Shown here piece after piece: positions 28,256 through 37,790 of a stretch of 64,000 nucleotides of DNA; the first letter of the stretch is position 1; every line of letters begins with the position of its first letter. The notes under the pieces were generated by a model. That model saw only the letters and a program-made list of their open reading frames with translations. It did no database searches and was not told the origin of the DNA. This stretch comes from Cytobacillus pseudoceanisediminis. Its GTDB lineage: Bacteria; Bacillota; Bacilli; Bacillales; Cytobacillaceae. The position numbers and the translations under genes are program-made. Location of the stretch: positions 2,976,001 to 3,040,000 of the forward strand of contig NZ_CP097349.1 in assembly GCF_023516215.1 (NCBI RefSeq), written 5' to 3'.

Positions 28256-28282
28256 TGCTAGAGATTAGAATCAGGTGATTAT

Positions 28283-28723
28283 GTGAAAGACTTTTTTACA
28301 CTGGACAAACAGCTATGCTTTGCTGTTTATGAAACAGCAGGCGAATTTACAAAACTGTATACAAGTGCCCTTCAGCCATTTGGCTTAACCTATCCCCAAT
28401 ATCTGGTACTTCTGGCACTTTGGGAAAAGGATGGCGTGACAGCAAAGGAGCTTGGAGAAAGACTAAATCTTGGCACGGGGACACTCACACCTATGATCTC
28501 CAGAATGATTTCTAATGGCTGGCTTCGAAAAGAGCGTTCCAAAGCTGATGAACGCAAGGTGTATATCTTCCTCGAGGAAAAAGCACGCAAAGAAAAAGAG
28601 GTTATCACCCAAAATGTCGGAGAGGCCATTCAGGCTTGCAGCATTCAGCTGGAAGAATATGAAGAGCTTATGGAGCTTCTCGGAAAACTTAAATTTAAGT
28701 TAAGGAGCAGAGTACTTCGCTGA
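28283..28723 (+). CDS. ohrR: MarR-family organic-peroxide sensor OhrR
   Basis: A 146-residue winged-helix repressor. LDKQLCFAVYETAGEFTKLY holds Cys12, the counterpart of the single peroxide-sensing Cys15 of B. subtilis OhrR. The DNA-binding wing is LGTGTLTPMISRMISNGWLRK followed by DERKVYIFLEEKA. The start is a GTG behind AGGTGAT. The usual partner ohrA is not here; a thiol peroxidase takes its place upstream. Regulation by the operator at 27743-27762 is likely. Confidence 0.9.
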   Translation: MKDFFTLDKQLCFAVYETAGEFTKLYTSALQPFGLTYPQYLVLLALWEKDGVTAKELGERLNLGTGTLTPMISRMISNGWLRKERSKADERKVYIFLEEKARKEKEVITQNVGEAIQACSIQLEEYEELMELLGKLKFKLRSRVLR

Positions 28724-28740
28724 TGCGGAGTACTCTTTTC
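28709..28740 (+). terminator. Terminator overlapping the ohrR stop
   Basis: AGAGTACT(T)CGC / GCG(G)AGTACTCT stem with a TGAT loop that contains the ohrR stop codon, followed by TTTT. The hairpin thus includes the last codons of the gene. Confidence 0.85.
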
Positions 28741-28810
28741 ACAGTTCCGTGTTTAATCCCTGCAAAAAAAGCCATATTAAGGGATAGATAATCGGAAGGG
28801 AGCATACGTC

Positions 28811-29113
28811 ATGGAGTTTTTACCAAGAGAGCAAATTATCAGTGCATTGCAGGAGCCATTTCAGTCATATTTAGACAAATATGAAATCGATGATATTGGT
28901 ATTTTCGAGGAAGAAGGCCAGGATCATCATTGCTATATAGGATACACGGTGAAAAAGGCAGGGAAAACTTATCACGTACATAGTCCATTCATTAAAGATG
29001 GTAATGGCGGATTAACTCCTGCAGAAAATGAGTGGACAATTGAATCGGATGAACCAGATAGCATTGACCGAAGAGGCTTCAATAATGTAGATCAAGCACT
29101 TCAGGAATTATAA
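28811..29113 (+). CDS. DUF5634-like small acidic protein
   Basis: A 100-residue soluble acidic protein (many Asp/Glu) beginning MEFLPREQIISALQEPFQSY. It has a compact two-layer pattern (HHCYIGYTVKKAGKTYHVHS) and no motif for catalysis. It resembles the DUF5634 family of Bacillaceae, function unknown. The ATG is supported by GGAAGGGAG. It is a single-gene unit between the ohrR terminator and a VOC-family gene. Confidence 0.7.
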   Translation: MEFLPREQIISALQEPFQSYLDKYEIDDIGIFEEEGQDHHCYIGYTVKKAGKTYHVHSPFIKDGNGGLTPAENEWTIESDEPDSIDRRGFNNVDQALQEL

Positions 29114-29207
29114 AAATTGTCCTGATTTTCACTTTTTGACTTTTGAGCTATATTAAATTTAGAATATTTTGTCTATAATGGAATTGTATTAGGAAGGAGT
29201 GAAAGGG

Positions 29208-29624
29208 ATGGCTGTTAATGCCTATCTTAATTTCGAGGGAAATACACGTGAAGCAATTGAATTTTATGTAAAGGCTTTTGAACTGGAAATGCCTGAGATT
29301 TCAACTTTTGGTGAATCACCGCAAAATCCTGAATATCCTCTTCCAGAGGAAGCAAAGAATTTGGTCATGCATTCAAGCCTTAACATATGCGGCAGTAATG
29401 TTATGTTTTCAGATACTTTTCCCGGTATGCCATTTACAGTAGGAAATAACATTAATCTCGCAGTTGTCATTAATGACCTGGATAAGCTGAGAAAGTATTT
29501 TAACAATCTGCAGGCAGGCGGCACAGTAACAATGGAGCTGCAGGAAACTTTCTGGAGCAAGAGCTTTGGCCAGTTAACAGATAAATTTGGTGTAAACTGG
29601 ATGTTCAGCCACGAAAGTGAATAA
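29208..29624 (+). CDS. PhnB-like VOC-family protein
   Basis: A 138-residue protein of the PhnB/glyoxalase-bleomycin-resistance (VOC) fold, beginning NAYLNFEGNTREAIEFYVKA. Later blocks (MFSDTFPGMPF, FWSKSFGQLTDKFGVNWMF) are typical of the PhnB/DUF1338-neighbour group, whose substrates are mostly unknown. It is a dimer in relatives. The ATG at 29208 is preferred over a GTG at 29199 since AGGAAGGAG is nine or ten bases ahead of it. Confidence 0.88.
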   Translation: MAVNAYLNFEGNTREAIEFYVKAFELEMPEISTFGESPQNPEYPLPEEAKNLVMHSSLNICGSNVMFSDTFPGMPFTVGNNINLAVVINDLDKLRKYFNNLQAGGTVTMELQETFWSKSFGQLTDKFGVNWMFSHESE

Positions 29625-29635
29625 GATACATAGAC

Positions 29636-29665
29636 AAAAATGGAGGCATGAGGCCTCCATTTTTA
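29636..29665. terminator. Bidirectional terminator between convergent genes
   Basis: ATGGAGGC / GCCTCCAT stem with a five-base loop, flanked by AAAAA on the left and TTTTTATT on the right. It serves the PhnB-like gene and the convergent ATPase gene. Confidence 0.88.
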
Positions 29666-30418
29666 TTATTCATCCAGCAAATGATGAAGCATCCTTTTCT
29701 TATCATCAAAGAATTGTTTCATGATGCGGTAATGATTCGTTTCCTCCAGCTTCTTTTCTGAAATGCCTTCCTCGCTGAATTCATATATCGCTGCCTCCGG
29801 ATAGGCCATAATGATCGGAGAATGTGTAGCGATAATAAATTGTGAGTGTTCCCTGACCAAATCATGAATTCTTGTCAGCATGGACATTTGCCGCAAAGGA
29901 GAAAGTGCTGCCTCCGGCTCGTCCAGGATGTAAATCCCATTGCCGCGAAACCGGTGAAGAAACGTAGAGAAAAACGCTTCTCCATGAGATTGCTCATGTA
30001 AAGAACGGCCTCCAAAGGAGTCGATTACTTTTGGTGCGCCACCTTCCCGATCCATTTCCTCAATATTAGAAGCGACATTATAGAAACTCTCTGCCCTTAG
30101 AAAAAAACCATCAGACGGCCTATCTATGCCTTTTATCACCTTGAGATAATCTCCCAGCACAGAATGCGAATCGAAGGTTGAAAAGTTAAAATTGAAAGAT
30201 CCGCCTTCTGCATTAAATCCTAGTGCAACCGCTACTGCCTCGAGCAGTGTCGACTTTCCCATTCCATTCTCTCCAATCAGAAAGGTTACTTTCGGGTGGA
30301 AAGGCACCTCATCCATGGTTTTCAAGCTGGGAAGGTTGAAGGGATACTGATTGAAGGAAGGAATTTCTTCTCTTTTAAGGCTAATACCTCTTACATAATG
30401 TGAACTTAATAGATCCAT
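29666..30418 (-). CDS. AAA/ABC-type ATPase (SMC/RecF-like, single-domain)
   Basis: A 250-residue soluble ATPase. Walker A is GENGMGKST, and Walker B with the catalytic Glu is GIYILDEPEAALSP. The switch His appears in FIIATHSPIIMAYPEA. The middle is short, lacking a long coiled coil, like the COG3910/OLD-related group of predicted ATPases. No membrane part or transporter gene is adjacent, so a DNA or RNA-linked role is more likely than transport. The exact function is unknown. Confidence 0.82.
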   Translation of the reverse strand: MDLLSSHYVRGISLKREEIPSFNQYPFNLPSLKTMDEVPFHPKVTFLIGENGMGKSTLLEAVAVALGFNAEGGSFNFNFSTFDSHSVLGDYLKVIKGIDRPSDGFFLRAESFYNVASNIEEMDREGGAPKVIDSFGGRSLHEQSHGEAFFSTFLHRFRGNGIYILDEPEAALSPLRQMSMLTRIHDLVREHSQFIIATHSPIIMAYPEAAIYEFSEEGISEKKLEETNHYRIMKQFFDDKKRMLHHLLDE

Positions 30419-30446
30419 AAAAATACCTCATATATTTTATAGTCAG

Positions 30447-31346
30447 CTATTTGCCATCAGGGCTGAAGCCAGCCTTGGATACACCTAATTGAATGGGTGC
30501 ATCTTGAAATTCCCGGTCCAGCATTTTAAGAACCACTTTATATGCAGATGGACTATACCATTTCTCCAAACCAAGCTCATCAAAGATCTTGCGGATTCCA
30601 AGTCTCTCAGTCCTGCGTCCGCCGCTTCCATCCCCCATCCAAAAATCGTCAATTGTAACTCGATTTGCAATAGACTTAAGTTTTGCAGGAAATTCTCTTG
30701 AACAAGGCAGTAACGGGGCTATTGTTGCTTGAGTTATAATTCCTGCATCTTTTATGTCTTTTAGTGCAGCCATTCTTGCCGGGATGGGAGGGGCCGCTGG
30801 TGCAAATGCCTTTCTGACTTCTTCTTTGTCTGTCTCGATTGTCATGGAGATTCTGATACTATCTCCGAATTGCTGAAATAAATCAATATCCCGCTTCACC
30901 ATAGGAGAACGGGTTTGTACATGTAAAAAGTCAGGCTGATTTTTAAGCATAACTTCCAATAAACTTCTTGTCAGTTTTGAGGCATATTCAATCGGCTGGT
31001 AAGGGTCTGTGGAAGAGGACATAAATAAAGCAACTTTTCCCCTCTTTTTAGCTTTAACCAATTCTTTCTCCAAAAGTTCGGCCGCATTTGATTTTATATC
31101 AATCCACGCACCCCATTCCTCTTCACGAAAAATGGAAACAGGAAGCTCCCTAACGTAGCAATATTTGCAGCCAAAGGCACAGCCCGCATAGGGGTTCAAT
31201 GAATGAGTAAAGTTGTCAATTGCACCTTTGGCAGGTGTTAAGATACTTTTTGATATGATTTCTTCAAGATGTATATTCAGGATAATCACCAAATCGAATG
31301 TATGTTCTGTCTTAAAAATAACACCGTGATTTCCTGAAGTCAACAA
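30447..31346 (-). CDS. Radical SAM protein, SplB/Rv2578c-like
   Basis: A radical SAM enzyme whose cluster-binding triad is CAFGCKYC (Cx3Cx2C) following SLNPYAG, as in the spore photoproduct lyase-related Rv2578c group. MSSSTDPYQPIE is the group signature. It lacks the SPL C-terminal region, so DNA-photoproduct repair cannot be claimed. The open frame begins at 31346, but GTG/CTG codons near residues 20-23 with GGTGAT ahead may be the real start, which would shorten the odd N-terminus. It is 28 bases upstream of the ATPase gene, likely co-transcribed. Confidence 0.82.
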   Translation of the reverse strand: MLTSGNHGVIFKTEHTFDLVIILNIHLEEIISKSILTPAKGAIDNFTHSLNPYAGCAFGCKYCYVRELPVSIFREEEWGAWIDIKSNAAELLEKELVKAKKRGKVALFMSSSTDPYQPIEYASKLTRSLLEVMLKNQPDFLHVQTRSPMVKRDIDLFQQFGDSIRISMTIETDKEEVRKAFAPAAPPIPARMAALKDIKDAGIITQATIAPLLPCSREFPAKLKSIANRVTIDDFWMGDGSGGRRTERLGIRKIFDELGLEKWYSPSAYKVVLKMLDREFQDAPIQLGVSKAGFSPDGK

Positions 31347-31364
31347 TAAAGCACTAACTGCTTA

Positions 31365-31400
31365 AATAAAAAATGCCTGCCCCACTAATGGGGCCAGGCT
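31365..31400 (-). terminator. Terminator after selO
   Basis: GCCTGGCCCC / GGGGCAGGC stem (one mismatch) with an ATTAGT loop, followed on the minus strand by ATTTTTTATTT. Confidence 0.85.
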
Positions 31401-31443
31401 TTGCAAAATTACAGCCAACGCTCTAATTGTTCATTTCTCTATA

Positions 31444-32910
31444 TTAAGTTCCGCAAAATGTTCGATATGGCATGCCGGATGGCTCTGGCAGCTTGCAGTA
31501 TTCTTCCTGTTCTATTGTATAGGCATAAGGATCCTTCAGTGCTGCAAGAAGCTTTTTCATCACGCTGTAATCCCCTTTGGTAACAGCTGCTTCAAGAGCT
31601 TCTTCAACTCTGTGATTCCGGGGGATGACGGATGGGTTGCTCTTCCTCATTAATTCATTCACTGCTTCTTTCGATTCCTTTTGCCTGTTCAGCCTTTCCT
31701 GCCATTGTCCATGCCAGTTTGCAAATTCTTGATCATCAAATATCGAAGTTTCCTCAGGCTTGTCTAATGTTAATAAACGGAAGGTGTTTGTATAATCTGC
31801 TCCAGACTTCTGCATCATCTTTAGAAGGCTGGTAAATAGGGCTTCATCTTGTGCTTCTTCATTAAAAAATCCGAGTTTTGCCCTCATCCCTGCAAGCCAA
31901 TGGTTTTGATAAATTTTATTGTATTCCGAAATTGCATCCTGGGCTATATTTACAGCATCTTCCTCATTTTCATGCAGCAGGGGCAAGAGGGTTTCAGCAA
32001 ACCTTGCCAGATTCCATCCGCCTATATAAGGCTGATTTCCATAGGCATACCGGCCTTCTCTGTCAATGGAACTAAATACGGTTGCCAAGTCATACTTATC
32101 CATAAAGGCGCACGGACCATAATCGATGGTTTCTCCGCTAATTGTCATATTGTCGGTGTTCATGACTCCATGGATAAAACCTGTTAGCTGCCATTTCGCA
32201 ATGAGTGCAGCCTGACGTTTGATCACTTTCTGCAAGAGTGTCTTGTAAGGATTTTCATCGCCTTTAATTTCTGGGTAGTGGCGCTGAATCGTGTAATCTG
32301 CCAGTGTTTTAAGCTCATCAGCCGGCCTCCAATTTGCCGCATATTGAAAAGTGCCCACCCGTATATGGCTATCAGCCACTCTTGTCAGTACAGCACCTGG
32401 AAGCTCAGTTTCCCGGATAATCGCTTCACCTGTTGTTACAACTGCCAGACTGCGGGTAGTGGGAATTCCCAGAGCATACATGGCTTCGCTGATAATGAAT
32501 TCTCGGAGCATCGGGCCTAGAGCCGCCCGCCCATCTCCCCCGCGTGAAAACGGAGTTCTGCCGGAGCCCTTCAGCTGAATGTCCACCCGTTTATCCTCAG
32601 GAGTTATCTGCTCGCCGATCAGCATGGCCCGGCCATCTCCAAGCATATTAAAGTGTCCAAACTGATGCCCTGCATAAGCCTGAGCAAGAGGTTCAGCGTC
32701 TTTTGGAACTCGAGAGCCAGAAAGTACCTCAATGCCAGTTTCGCTTGTCAATGCATCAATGTTTAGTCCCAAAAATTTCGCCAGTGGCTCGTTAAGGATC
32801 ACCAGCTCAGGTGATTGTACAGGATTTGGCTTTACTTTTGAAAAGAATGTCTGCGGCAGCCGTGAATAGCTATTATCAAAATTCCATCCGGTTTCATTAA
32901 TAGTCGTCAT
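31444..32910 (-). CDS. selO: Protein adenylyltransferase SelO (YdiU/UPF0061)
   Basis: A 488-residue pseudokinase-fold enzyme that transfers AMP to Ser/Thr/Tyr side chains of redox-related proteins. Signature blocks are [35 protein letters not shown] and [20 protein letters not shown] (the active-site Asn/Asp region). The C-terminus ends FCGT, with Cys at the position of selenocysteine in some eukaryotic forms. The ATG at 32910 has CAGGAAGGAG before it; the reading from 32952 has none. Confidence 0.93.
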   Translation of the reverse strand: MTTINETGWNFDNSYSRLPQTFFSKVKPNPVQSPELVILNEPLAKFLGLNIDALTSETGIEVLSGSRVPKDAEPLAQAYAGHQFGHFNMLGDGRAMLIGEQITPEDKRVDIQLKGSGRTPFSRGGDGRAALGPMLREFIISEAMYALGIPTTRSLAVVTTGEAIIRETELPGAVLTRVADSHIRVGTFQYAANWRPADELKTLADYTIQRHYPEIKGDENPYKTLLQKVIKRQAALIAKWQLTGFIHGVMNTDNMTISGETIDYGPCAFMDKYDLATVFSSIDREGRYAYGNQPYIGGWNLARFAETLLPLLHENEEDAVNIAQDAISEYNKIYQNHWLAGMRAKLGFFNEEAQDEALFTSLLKMMQKSGADYTNTFRLLTLDKPEETSIFDDQEFANWHGQWQERLNRQKESKEAVNELMRKSNPSVIPRNHRVEEALEAAVTKGDYSVMKKLLAALKDPYAYTIEQEEYCKLPEPSGMPYRTFCGT

Positions 32911-33010
32911 TCTATCTCCTTCCTGTCTGCATGGATTTAGTGTCATTTTCATTTATTATACCCTTTCCGGAGAAACATAGCGGTCTTAATAATCTTCTCT
33001 TTTTGTATGT

Positions 33011-33056
33011 AAAAAAACCTGACGGCCGGGATCGTTAAAATTCTCCAGCAGTCAGG
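33011..33056 (-). terminator. Terminator after DUF1540 gene
   Basis: CCTGAC / GTCAGG stem around a 27-base loop, followed on the minus strand by TTTTTTT. It lies 12 bases past the DUF1540 stop. Confidence 0.6.
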
Positions 33057-33067
33057 CCTACTCAATC

Positions 33068-33223
33068 TTATTCACGATGCTCAAACGTTTTACAGGCTGT
33101 TTCCTCTACATCATCAGCTTCTCGGCCATTTTGGCCAATCACATAAATAGAGTCGGCAACGCACTTATCACCTTCAGCCCAATACTTGCAGTTCTCAACA
33201 TTACATAAAACTTCTACTTCCAT
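33068..33223 (-). CDS. DUF1540 small Cys-rich protein
   Basis: A 51-residue protein beginning MEVEVLCNVENCKYWAEGDK. Four Cys in the pattern C-x4-C-x6-C ... C (CNVENC, KCVAD, ACKTFEH) plus His fit the DUF1540 metal-binding family, which is common in sporulating Firmicutes. GGAGGTGGCCAAG precedes the ATG at good spacing. Function unknown; a small zinc- or other metal-binding role is likely. Confidence 0.85.
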   Translation of the reverse strand: MEVEVLCNVENCKYWAEGDKCVADSIYVIGQNGREADDVEETACKTFEHRE

Positions 33224-33325
33224 TCTTGGCCACCTCCTTTTGGATTACTGATCAATACCCCTTTTCCAAGTGAATTAACCATATGGAATTTAATTCCACA
33301 CACAGGTGAAATGGCTGGGCTGCTG

Positions 33326-33745
33326 TTATTTGGAGAGAATTAGGCTTCTTAGTTTTATCGTCATTTCTGGAGAAGTTAGGTAAACAGATTCATCTGTAAT
33401 ATACATGAAGGCGCTTTTTTCATTGTCTTCTCCAAGCCACAAATGAATGCCGTGAGAAGGAAGTTCTCCTTTATATTCTACTGCTATATCATACTCAGGT
33501 TTACTAATATCTGCATTCCCTGACTGTTTTACAGCAGATGTTATTGCCTTTTCAAATACAGCGATCGATTTTCTATCCTTGAAAGAAATAAAACTTTCTT
33601 CATTAATTCCGCCTAGACCCTCCGATTTTGAAACTTTGATTTCTCTGACTTCCTCATCCAGCAGAACCATTGTTTCAGCTGATTGACAGCCTGCTATCAT
33701 TGCAAAAGAAAATACCATGAATGTGCATAATAAAAAAGCTTTCAT
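33326..33745 (-). CDS. Small lipoprotein of unknown function
   Basis: A protein of about 139 residues with a lipoprotein signal: MKAFLLCTFMVFSFAMIAGC, lipobox IAGC at its end. The mature part is mixed alpha/beta with no recognised domain (EIKVSKSEGLGGINEESFIS, then HGIHLWLGEDNEKSAFMYIT). The ATG at 33745 has AGGG six bases ahead; an ATG two codons upstream is the alternative. Surface location is secure, and nothing more can be said about its role. Confidence 0.75.
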   Translation of the reverse strand: MKAFLLCTFMVFSFAMIAGCQSAETMVLLDEEVREIKVSKSEGLGGINEESFISFKDRKSIAVFEKAITSAVKQSGNADISKPEYDIAVEYKGELPSHGIHLWLGEDNEKSAFMYITDESVYLTSPEMTIKLRSLILSK

Positions 33746-33787
33746 CCTCATCCCTCAAGTTTAAAATTTAGGCTCTTTTCGTATAAA

Positions 33788-34035
33788 TTGTTGTTTTTTG
33801 CTTATCAATGCTGTCCGTTGATTTCCGCTCCAGGCTGCTCGCTTTCCGCGGGGCGGGCGGTGAGCCTCCTCGACGCTGTGCGTCTGCGGGGTCTCACCTG
33901 TCCGCTACTCCCGCAGACATTGAGTAAGCTCCCTTGAGTAAACACCGCACGAAGAAAATGCGAATGCATTTTCAAGGATCTCGCACCTTCCGCTACAATC
34001 AACTCAGTAAATATAATACAAAAAGCAACAAACCT
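33788..34035. repeat. Intergenic TIR-bounded repeat, copy A
   Basis: A GC-rich element bounded by GTTGATTTCCGCT (33817) and CGCTACAATCAAC (to 34003), which are inverted repeats of each other. Outer flanks TTGTTGTTTTTTGC and AAAGCAACAAAC are also shared with the copy at 61599-61752. The core has the segments TCGCTTTCCGCGGGG and TGCGGGGTCTC. This copy holds a 60-base insert before its right end. It is non-coding; apparent reading frames across it are composition artefacts. It looks like a mobile or structured repeat of Bacillaceae. Confidence 0.75.
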
Positions 34036-34039
34036 TGTG

Positions 34040-34070
34040 AAAAAAAGGAGGATGGACCGCTTGCCCATCC
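34040..34070 (-). terminator. Terminator after tRNA-dihydrouridine synthase gene
   Basis: GGATGG / CCATCC stem with a nine-base loop; on the minus strand TCCTTTTTTT follows. It sits 11 bases past the stop codon. Confidence 0.75.
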
Positions 34071-34081
34071 CCATTTAGAAT

Positions 34082-35059
34082 TCAGTTATTATTTTCAAGA
34101 TTCTTTGACACAAACGCATCAAGCAATTCACGCACTTCATCTGTAGACCTTGTGTTCATCAATTGATTTCTTAGTGCACTTGCCCCTGGAAATCCTTTGG
34201 CATAGATCTTGAAAAAACGGTGAAGAGCCGTGAACGGCCGCAGCTCTAAATGCGAATATTGATCATGAAGATCCATATGCAATCTTAAAAGGTCCAGCAA
34301 TTCCTCACTGCTATGATCTTTCTTCTCCGTTTCAAAAGCAAATGGATTATGGAATATGCCGCGCCCAATCATAACTCCATCAATACCGTATTTCTCGGCC
34401 AGCTCCAAGCCCTTCTGACGGTCAGGAATATCTCCATTGATCGTCAAAAGGGTATCTGGTGCCACCTGGTCGCGAAGTTTCTTAATCTCCGGGATCAGCT
34501 CCCAATGCGCAGGCACTTTGCTCATTTCGTCCCTTGTACGCAGATGAATGGAAAGATTAGCAATGTCCTGCTCCAAAATGTGTTTCAGCCAGACCTTCCA
34601 TTCGTCTACTTCCGTGAAGCCAAGCCTTGTCTTTACACTTACCGGCAAACCTCCTGCTTTGGCTGCCTGGATCAATTCAGCTGCCACTTCCGGGCGGCGG
34701 ATCAGGCCGCTTCCCTTCCCGTGCTGTGCCACATTGGGTACAGGACAGCCCATATTGATATCCAATCCCTTAAAGCCCAGTTCCGCCATCCCAATACTCA
34801 TTTGCCGGAAGTATTCAGGCTTATCCCCCCATATATGGGCTACAATTGGCTGTTCATCCTCTGTAAAAGTCAAACGCCCACGCACACTATTAATCCCCTC
34901 AGGGTGACAATAACTATCTGAGTTTGTAAACTCAGTAAAAAACACATCAGGTCTGGCTGCTTCACTCACCACATGGCGAAAAACAACATCCGTCACCTCT
35001 TCCATTGGTGCCAGTATAAAAAATGGCCGCGGTAACTCACGCCAAAAATTATCTATCAT
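34082..35059 (-). CDS. yfjN: tRNA-dihydrouridine synthase (YfjN-like)
   Basis: A 325-residue FMN TIM-barrel enzyme that reduces uridines in the tRNA D-loop. [15 protein letters not shown] opens the family fold, and the catalytic Cys is in [21 protein letters not shown] sites appear as NGDIPD and [11 protein letters not shown]. The ATG at 35059 matches relatives that begin with xDNFWR; a TTG at 35071 lies too close to its GAGAGG. Position relative to the rRNA methyltransferase and glycosylase genes matches the B. subtilis yfjN-yfjO-yfjP order. Confidence 0.9.
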   Translation of the reverse strand: MIDNFWRELPRPFFILAPMEEVTDVVFRHVVSEAARPDVFFTEFTNSDSYCHPEGINSVRGRLTFTEDEQPIVAHIWGDKPEYFRQMSIGMAELGFKGLDINMGCPVPNVAQHGKGSGLIRRPEVAAELIQAAKAGGLPVSVKTRLGFTEVDEWKVWLKHILEQDIANLSIHLRTRDEMSKVPAHWELIPEIKKLRDQVAPDTLLTINGDIPDRQKGLELAEKYGIDGVMIGRGIFHNPFAFETEKKDHSSEELLDLLRLHMDLHDQYSHLELRPFTALHRFFKIYAKGFPGASALRNQLMNTRSTDEVRELLDAFVSKNLENNN

Positions 35060-35110
35060 AGTAAAATTCAAATCCTCTCAATATGGGAAACCAACTTTTA
35101 ATCCCAAAAT

Positions 35111-35133
35111 TAAAAAGCAGAATATCCCTGCTT
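35111..35133 (-). terminator. Terminator in the yfjO-yfjN gap
   Basis: AAGCAG / CTGCTT stem with a seven-base loop and TTTTTAATTTT after it on the minus strand; it likely ends the transcript from the rRNA methyltransferase gene. The rest of the 35134-35391 gap is AT-rich with no gene or clear repeat. Confidence 0.6.
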
Positions 35134-35391
35134 CTTTTACACTTATACCATGCTTAAGCACTTTTTATCAAACTGATTAAATAATGTAAATTTTAACTGC
35201 ACAATTTTTGTACAGCTAAAATATCTCCTGCTGGCATCCATCCCATTAAACAGTATTCCACTGGCTGAGTAAAAAATAAAGCTTTGCTAAAACATCCTAA
35301 AAAACAGCAGGGATTAACAGAAAAAAGACCCCGAAACCGCAAAAATATTTTTTACGAAATCAGGGTGGATCAGCAAAAGCTTATGTTTGGG

Positions 35392-36774
35392 TTACACGTT
35401 TAAAACAAGTTGTGTCACACTCTCCACGTGTGCGGTCTGCGGGAACATATCCACAGGCTGTATGCCATTTACTTTATATTTGGGGCTCAGGACCGAAATA
35501 TCCTTTGCCAATGTAGATGGGTTACATGAGACATAAACCACTTTCTTGGGCTGGACTTTTAAAATAGTCTTTAACAGCTGATGATCAAGTCCTGTTCTTG
35601 GCGGATCGACGATAATAACATCCGGACGCCATCCATCTTTTGTCCATTTAGGAAGCCATTCCTCTGCTTTGCCGACAACATATTGGGCATGTTTAATTCC
35701 ATGGCGGGCAGCATTTTTCTTTGCATCCTCAATGGATTCCCTGATGATATCCATGCCGCGGATTTCCGCTGCCTGATCGGCTACCCATAATCCAATCGTT
35801 CCGACGCCGCAGTATGCGTCAGCTACTTTTTCCTTGCCGGTTAAAGCCGCTGCTCTTTTGACTTCATTATAAAGCTTAACGGTCTGTTCAGGGTTCAGCT
35901 GGAAAAATGTCCGTGCAGATAGTTCAAACTGCAAATCTCCGAGTGTTTCCTGGATAAAGTCCCTTCCGTCCAGATTCATGGTTTCCTGTCCAAAAATAAG
36001 GGAGGTTTTTTCACCATTCACATTTTGGATGATTGATTTTACTTCAGGAAGCTCGCTTTTGATTTTTCCTATTATGATCTCTTTCTTTGGAAGCTCTTTT
36101 TGAGTTGTGATCAGTACAATCTGAAGCTCTCCTGTCTGGATTCCCACCCTGGCAACGATTGTTCTTACTATACCCTTTCGGCTTCTTTCATTATAGATTG
36201 GGATTCTCAAATCCTGGAGAATTCGTTTCACTGTTTCAGTCGCCTTTGTTGTTTGCGGATGCTGCACTGCACAGTGCTCAATATTAATCAGGCGGTGCGA
36301 ATTCATGCCATATAATCCGGCAAGCACCTTCCCGTCTTTTTGGCCAACCTGGAACTGGCTTTTATTTCTGTAGCTCCACGGATCTTCCATTCCAATGGTT
36401 TCTTTGATATCCAGCTTCTCGGGATTCAGCTTAGTATGGCGTTCTAAAGCTTGAATAATGATATCCCGTTTCTCCTTCAGCTGCTGATCATACCGGAGAT
36501 GCTGCAGCTGGCAGCCTCCACACTCATGATATACCGGGCATGGCGGCTGAACACGGAATTCCGATTTTTTACGGATATTTTTTATTTTGGCCTCAGCAAA
36601 CTTTGGGTTTACCTTTGTTGCTTCTGCTGTGATTTCCTCGCCAGGCAGTGCTCCTGGAACAAATACGACTTGCCTTTTAAAATAACCGACACCTTCCCCA
36701 TTGATGCCAAGCCTTTTGATTGTCAGCGGGAATGTTTGCTTTAGTTTTAATTTAGCTGTTTGTTCTTGTTTCAT
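35392..36774 (-). CDS. yfjO: 23S rRNA (uracil-5-)-methyltransferase, RlmCD/YfjO type
   Basis: A 460-residue SAM-dependent RNA methyltransferase. An N-terminal TRAM domain ([19 protein letters not shown]) is followed by the Fe-S cluster Cys set [14 protein letters not shown], the SAM motif [21 protein letters not shown] and the catalytic YVSCNPSTL. It makes m5U in 23S rRNA. Bacillus has two such proteins; gene context points to the YfjO copy rather than YefA/RlmCD. It starts 20 bases after the glycosylase stop. Confidence 0.92.
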   Translation of the reverse strand: MKQEQTAKLKLKQTFPLTIKRLGINGEGVGYFKRQVVFVPGALPGEEITAEATKVNPKFAEAKIKNIRKKSEFRVQPPCPVYHECGGCQLQHLRYDQQLKEKRDIIIQALERHTKLNPEKLDIKETIGMEDPWSYRNKSQFQVGQKDGKVLAGLYGMNSHRLINIEHCAVQHPQTTKATETVKRILQDLRIPIYNERSRKGIVRTIVARVGIQTGELQIVLITTQKELPKKEIIIGKIKSELPEVKSIIQNVNGEKTSLIFGQETMNLDGRDFIQETLGDLQFELSARTFFQLNPEQTVKLYNEVKRAAALTGKEKVADAYCGVGTIGLWVADQAAEIRGMDIIRESIEDAKKNAARHGIKHAQYVVGKAEEWLPKWTKDGWRPDVIIVDPPRTGLDHQLLKTILKVQPKKVVYVSCNPSTLAKDISVLSPKYKVNGIQPVDMFPQTAHVESVTQLVLNV

Positions 36775-36793
36775 GGTGCTTCATCACTCCAAA

Positions 36794-37675
36794 TTACTCG
36801 ATACTCCTCCACAAATAAAGAGAAGCATAGCTCAAATAAGGATCCCAGCTCTTCGAGAATGTCTCCATTTCCTCAAGAGTCGGTTTCGCTTCTAATTTAT
36901 ATAGTTTTTTTAAGGCATTCTGGATGCCAATGTCTGCAGCTGGAAAAAGATTTGGCCGGCCCAGCCCGAACATCAAGAAGTTTTGAACAGTCCAGGGTCC
37001 GACACCGCGCAATTTGATAAGTTTATCATAAATTTCTTCATCTGAAAGGTTTTTAAGCTCGTCAAAGTTTAAATTTCCCGAGGCCGTTTCTTTTGCGATG
37101 CCAATTACATACTCAGCCTTTCGTCCACTGAACTGCAGCTCTCTTAATTCATCCACTTTCAGTTCTGCAACTTTTTCGGGAAGCGGATAAAACCACACTC
37201 CATCCTTTTCGAATCCAAATGCTTTTACAAACCGTTCTGTTAACGTGTGTGCGAAAGCAAGATTAAGCTGCTGGTGAATAATGCATTTTAATATACAGCT
37301 ATACGGATCAAAATCAAGAACAATTGGAGTACCATAATGAGCATCGAAAATTGGCTGTAATTCTGTGTTTTGAAAATGTTCGTGAATCCTCTCAAGAGGC
37401 AGATGCCATTGAAAAATTTCCGATAAACGCTCTGCTGCTTTTTCTTTAAAAGCGCCATCAGTTCCGGTTATTAAAAATTCTGGCTTATCAGTTGTACCGA
37501 TTGCTTTTACATTTGCAACAACTGGATGTTGGCCGAGCAGCATAGGCACTTTCACAGACCGATTTTCTATATCAACCTGATTAAGAGGGTCATTCGAAAG
37601 CCTGTCCAGTACCAGATCAAAATTATAAGGTCCTTCTACCTGAATCTTTTCCAAGAAGAATCCGTCCTTTATCAT
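36794..37675 (-). CDS. yfjP: DNA-3-methyladenine glycosylase, AlkA-like (YfjP)
   Basis: A 293-residue base-excision repair glycosylase. The helix-hairpin-helix is LRGVGPWTVQNFLMFGLG, followed by the catalytic Asp in FPAADIGIQ. An N-terminal AlkA-like beta domain precedes it, and IIHQQLNLAFAHTLTERF is the conserved first core helix. It removes alkylated purines from DNA. Downstream yfjO follows closely, so the two are likely co-transcribed. Confidence 0.92.
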   Translation of the reverse strand: MIKDGFFLEKIQVEGPYNFDLVLDRLSNDPLNQVDIENRSVKVPMLLGQHPVVANVKAIGTTDKPEFLITGTDGAFKEKAAERLSEIFQWHLPLERIHEHFQNTELQPIFDAHYGTPIVLDFDPYSCILKCIIHQQLNLAFAHTLTERFVKAFGFEKDGVWFYPLPEKVAELKVDELRELQFSGRKAEYVIGIAKETASGNLNFDELKNLSDEEIYDKLIKLRGVGPWTVQNFLMFGLGRPNLFPAADIGIQNALKKLYKLEAKPTLEEMETFSKSWDPYLSYASLYLWRSIE

Positions 37676-37790
37676 TTTCCCCGATTATAGCATTTTTTGC
37701 CGTTATTTTACTAAAATTGTTGGACTATATACAAAATAGACCCTGAAAAGTTGGGTCTATTTCATGCAATTTATAAATTCCTGCAGTGTT

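Noticed and set aside
33805..34146. Open frames across repeat copy A on both strands
   Set aside because: Composition artefact of the GC-rich repeat; no start site and no protein-like pattern.
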